The notes below the pieces were generated by a model. It was not told the DNA's origin. It saw only the letters and a program-made list of their open reading frames with translations, and searched no databases. This document shows positions 43,701 to 44,393 of a DNA stretch of 44,393 bases, one piece after another. The stretch lies in assembly GCA_032718475.1 (NCBI GenBank), contig JAUCBJ010002879.1, positions 1 through 44,393 of the forward strand, read 5' to 3'. This DNA comes from Nemertoderma westbladi. Lineage: Eukaryota; Xenacoelomorpha; Nemertodermatida; Nemertodermatidae. The position numbers were made by a program, and so were the translations under genes. How positions within the stretch are numbered: the stretch's first letter is position 1; every line of letters begins with the position of its first letter.

Positions 43701-44393
43701 ACACACGTTAGTGGAGACAGGGGGGAAACTGGAATGTCCAGTCTACACACGTTAGTGGGACAGGGGGAAACTGGTATGTGCAGTCTACACACGTTAGTGG
43801 GGACAGGGAGGAAACTGGTATGTCCAGTCTACACACGTTAGTGGAGACAGGGTAGGGAGGAAATTGGTATGTCCAGTCTACACACGTTAGTGGGGACAGG
43901 GAGGAAACTGGTATGTCCAGTCTACACACGTTAGTGGAGACAGGGGGGAAACTGGAATGTCCAGTCTACACACGTTAGTGGGGACAGGGAGGAAACTGGT
44001 ATGTCCAGTCTACACACGTTAGTGGAGACAGGGGGGAAACTGGAATGTCCAGTCTACACACGTTAGTGGAGACAGGGAGGAAGCTGGTATGTCCAGTCTA
44101 CACACGTTAGTGGAGACAGGGGGAAACTGGAATGTCCAGTCTACACACGTTAGTGGGGACAGGGAGGAAACTGGAATGTCCAGTCTACACACGTTAGTGG
44201 GACAGGGGGAAACTGGTATGTGCAGTCTACACACGTTAGTGGAGACAGGGGGGAAACTGGAATGTCCAGTCTACACACGTTAGTGGGACAGGGGGAAACT
44301 GGTATGTCCAGTCTACACACGTTAGTGGAGACAGGGGGGGAACTGGAATGTCCAGTCTACACACGTTAGTGGGACAGGGGGAAACTGGTATGT
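40734..44393. repeat. ~43-bp satellite with 967-bp higher-order period, open at the right edge
   Basis: Units of 41-48 bp contain CAGTCTACACACGTTAGTGG, then GACAGGG(G/A)GGAAACTGG and (A/T)ATGTC; about 85 copies lie in the window. Variants with an inserted CACGTCTAG, a TAGGGAGG insert, GCAG for CCAG, or GTATTTGCAG serve as markers. These markers show that about 41171-42140 and 42140-43106 are near-identical tandem 967-bp blocks. A third block restarts near 43640, 1495 bp after the second's matching point. Frames on both strands are artefacts. Confidence 0.97.

Noticed and set aside
40734-44393. CRISPR-like look of regularly spaced repeats, also in the 34-bp array at 27092-27796
   Set aside because: Units are contiguous tandem repeats without unique spacers, in animal DNA with introns and retrotransposons.

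Overview
The window is animal nuclear DNA, most likely from a protostome and perhaps a lophotrochozoan (mollusc, brachiopod or annelid grade). That placement is an inference. It rests on a FoxQ2-type forkhead gene, spliceosomal introns, LINE and SINE remnants, fold-back DNA transposons, long poly-G/poly-C tracts and many minisatellites in AT-rich DNA. Nothing prokaryotic is present, so operons, ribosome binding sites and rho-independent terminators do not apply.

Two genes can be supported. FoxQ2 lies on the + strand as two exons (11242-11733 and 14115-14687) that join in phase 0 to give 354 residues: a proline-rich N-terminus, a forkhead DNA-binding domain split by the intron, and a C-terminal eh1-like Groucho-binding motif. 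An unidentified gene lies on the - strand with four exons (40479-40288, 39782-39565, 37251-37106, 35839-35674). Their splice sites and reading phases agree across three introns. It encodes a Ser/Gln/Gly-rich, probably disordered protein segment, and the gene probably continues beyond these exons.

The rest is repeats. Left part (1-10.1 kb): a dispersed repeat copy, three LINE fragments (2.5-4.3 kb), a G-rich minisatellite (5.0-5.8 kb), and a 3.55-kb piggyBac-like element with TTAA at both ends (6554-10111) whose interior is almost entirely a 28/38-bp minisatellite. Middle: FoxQ2 (11.2-14.9 kb), a 2.1-kb 21-bp satellite (16.0-18.1 kb), a tRNA-derived SINE (19.8-19.9 kb), a 27-bp array (23.0-23.6 kb), an 889-bp fold-back transposon with an 8-bp target duplication (24.5-25.4 kb), an 18-bp array (25.6-26.6 kb) and a CpG-dense 34-bp array (27.1-27.8 kb). 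Right part: a fourth LINE fragment (28.9-29.3 kb), a second SINE (35.1-35.3 kb), the - strand gene with two inverted-repeat elements in its introns, and a ~43-bp array with a 967-bp higher-order period running off the right edge (40.7-44.4 kb).

No shared pathway between the two genes can be read from the sequence. They do share one thing: fragments of the same inverted-repeat family sit in an intron of each. The most notable observations are the minisatellite-filled piggyBac-like element, the fold-back element with matching ends, the repeated palindrome/TATA module just upstream of FoxQ2, and the density of unrelated homogenised minisatellites.
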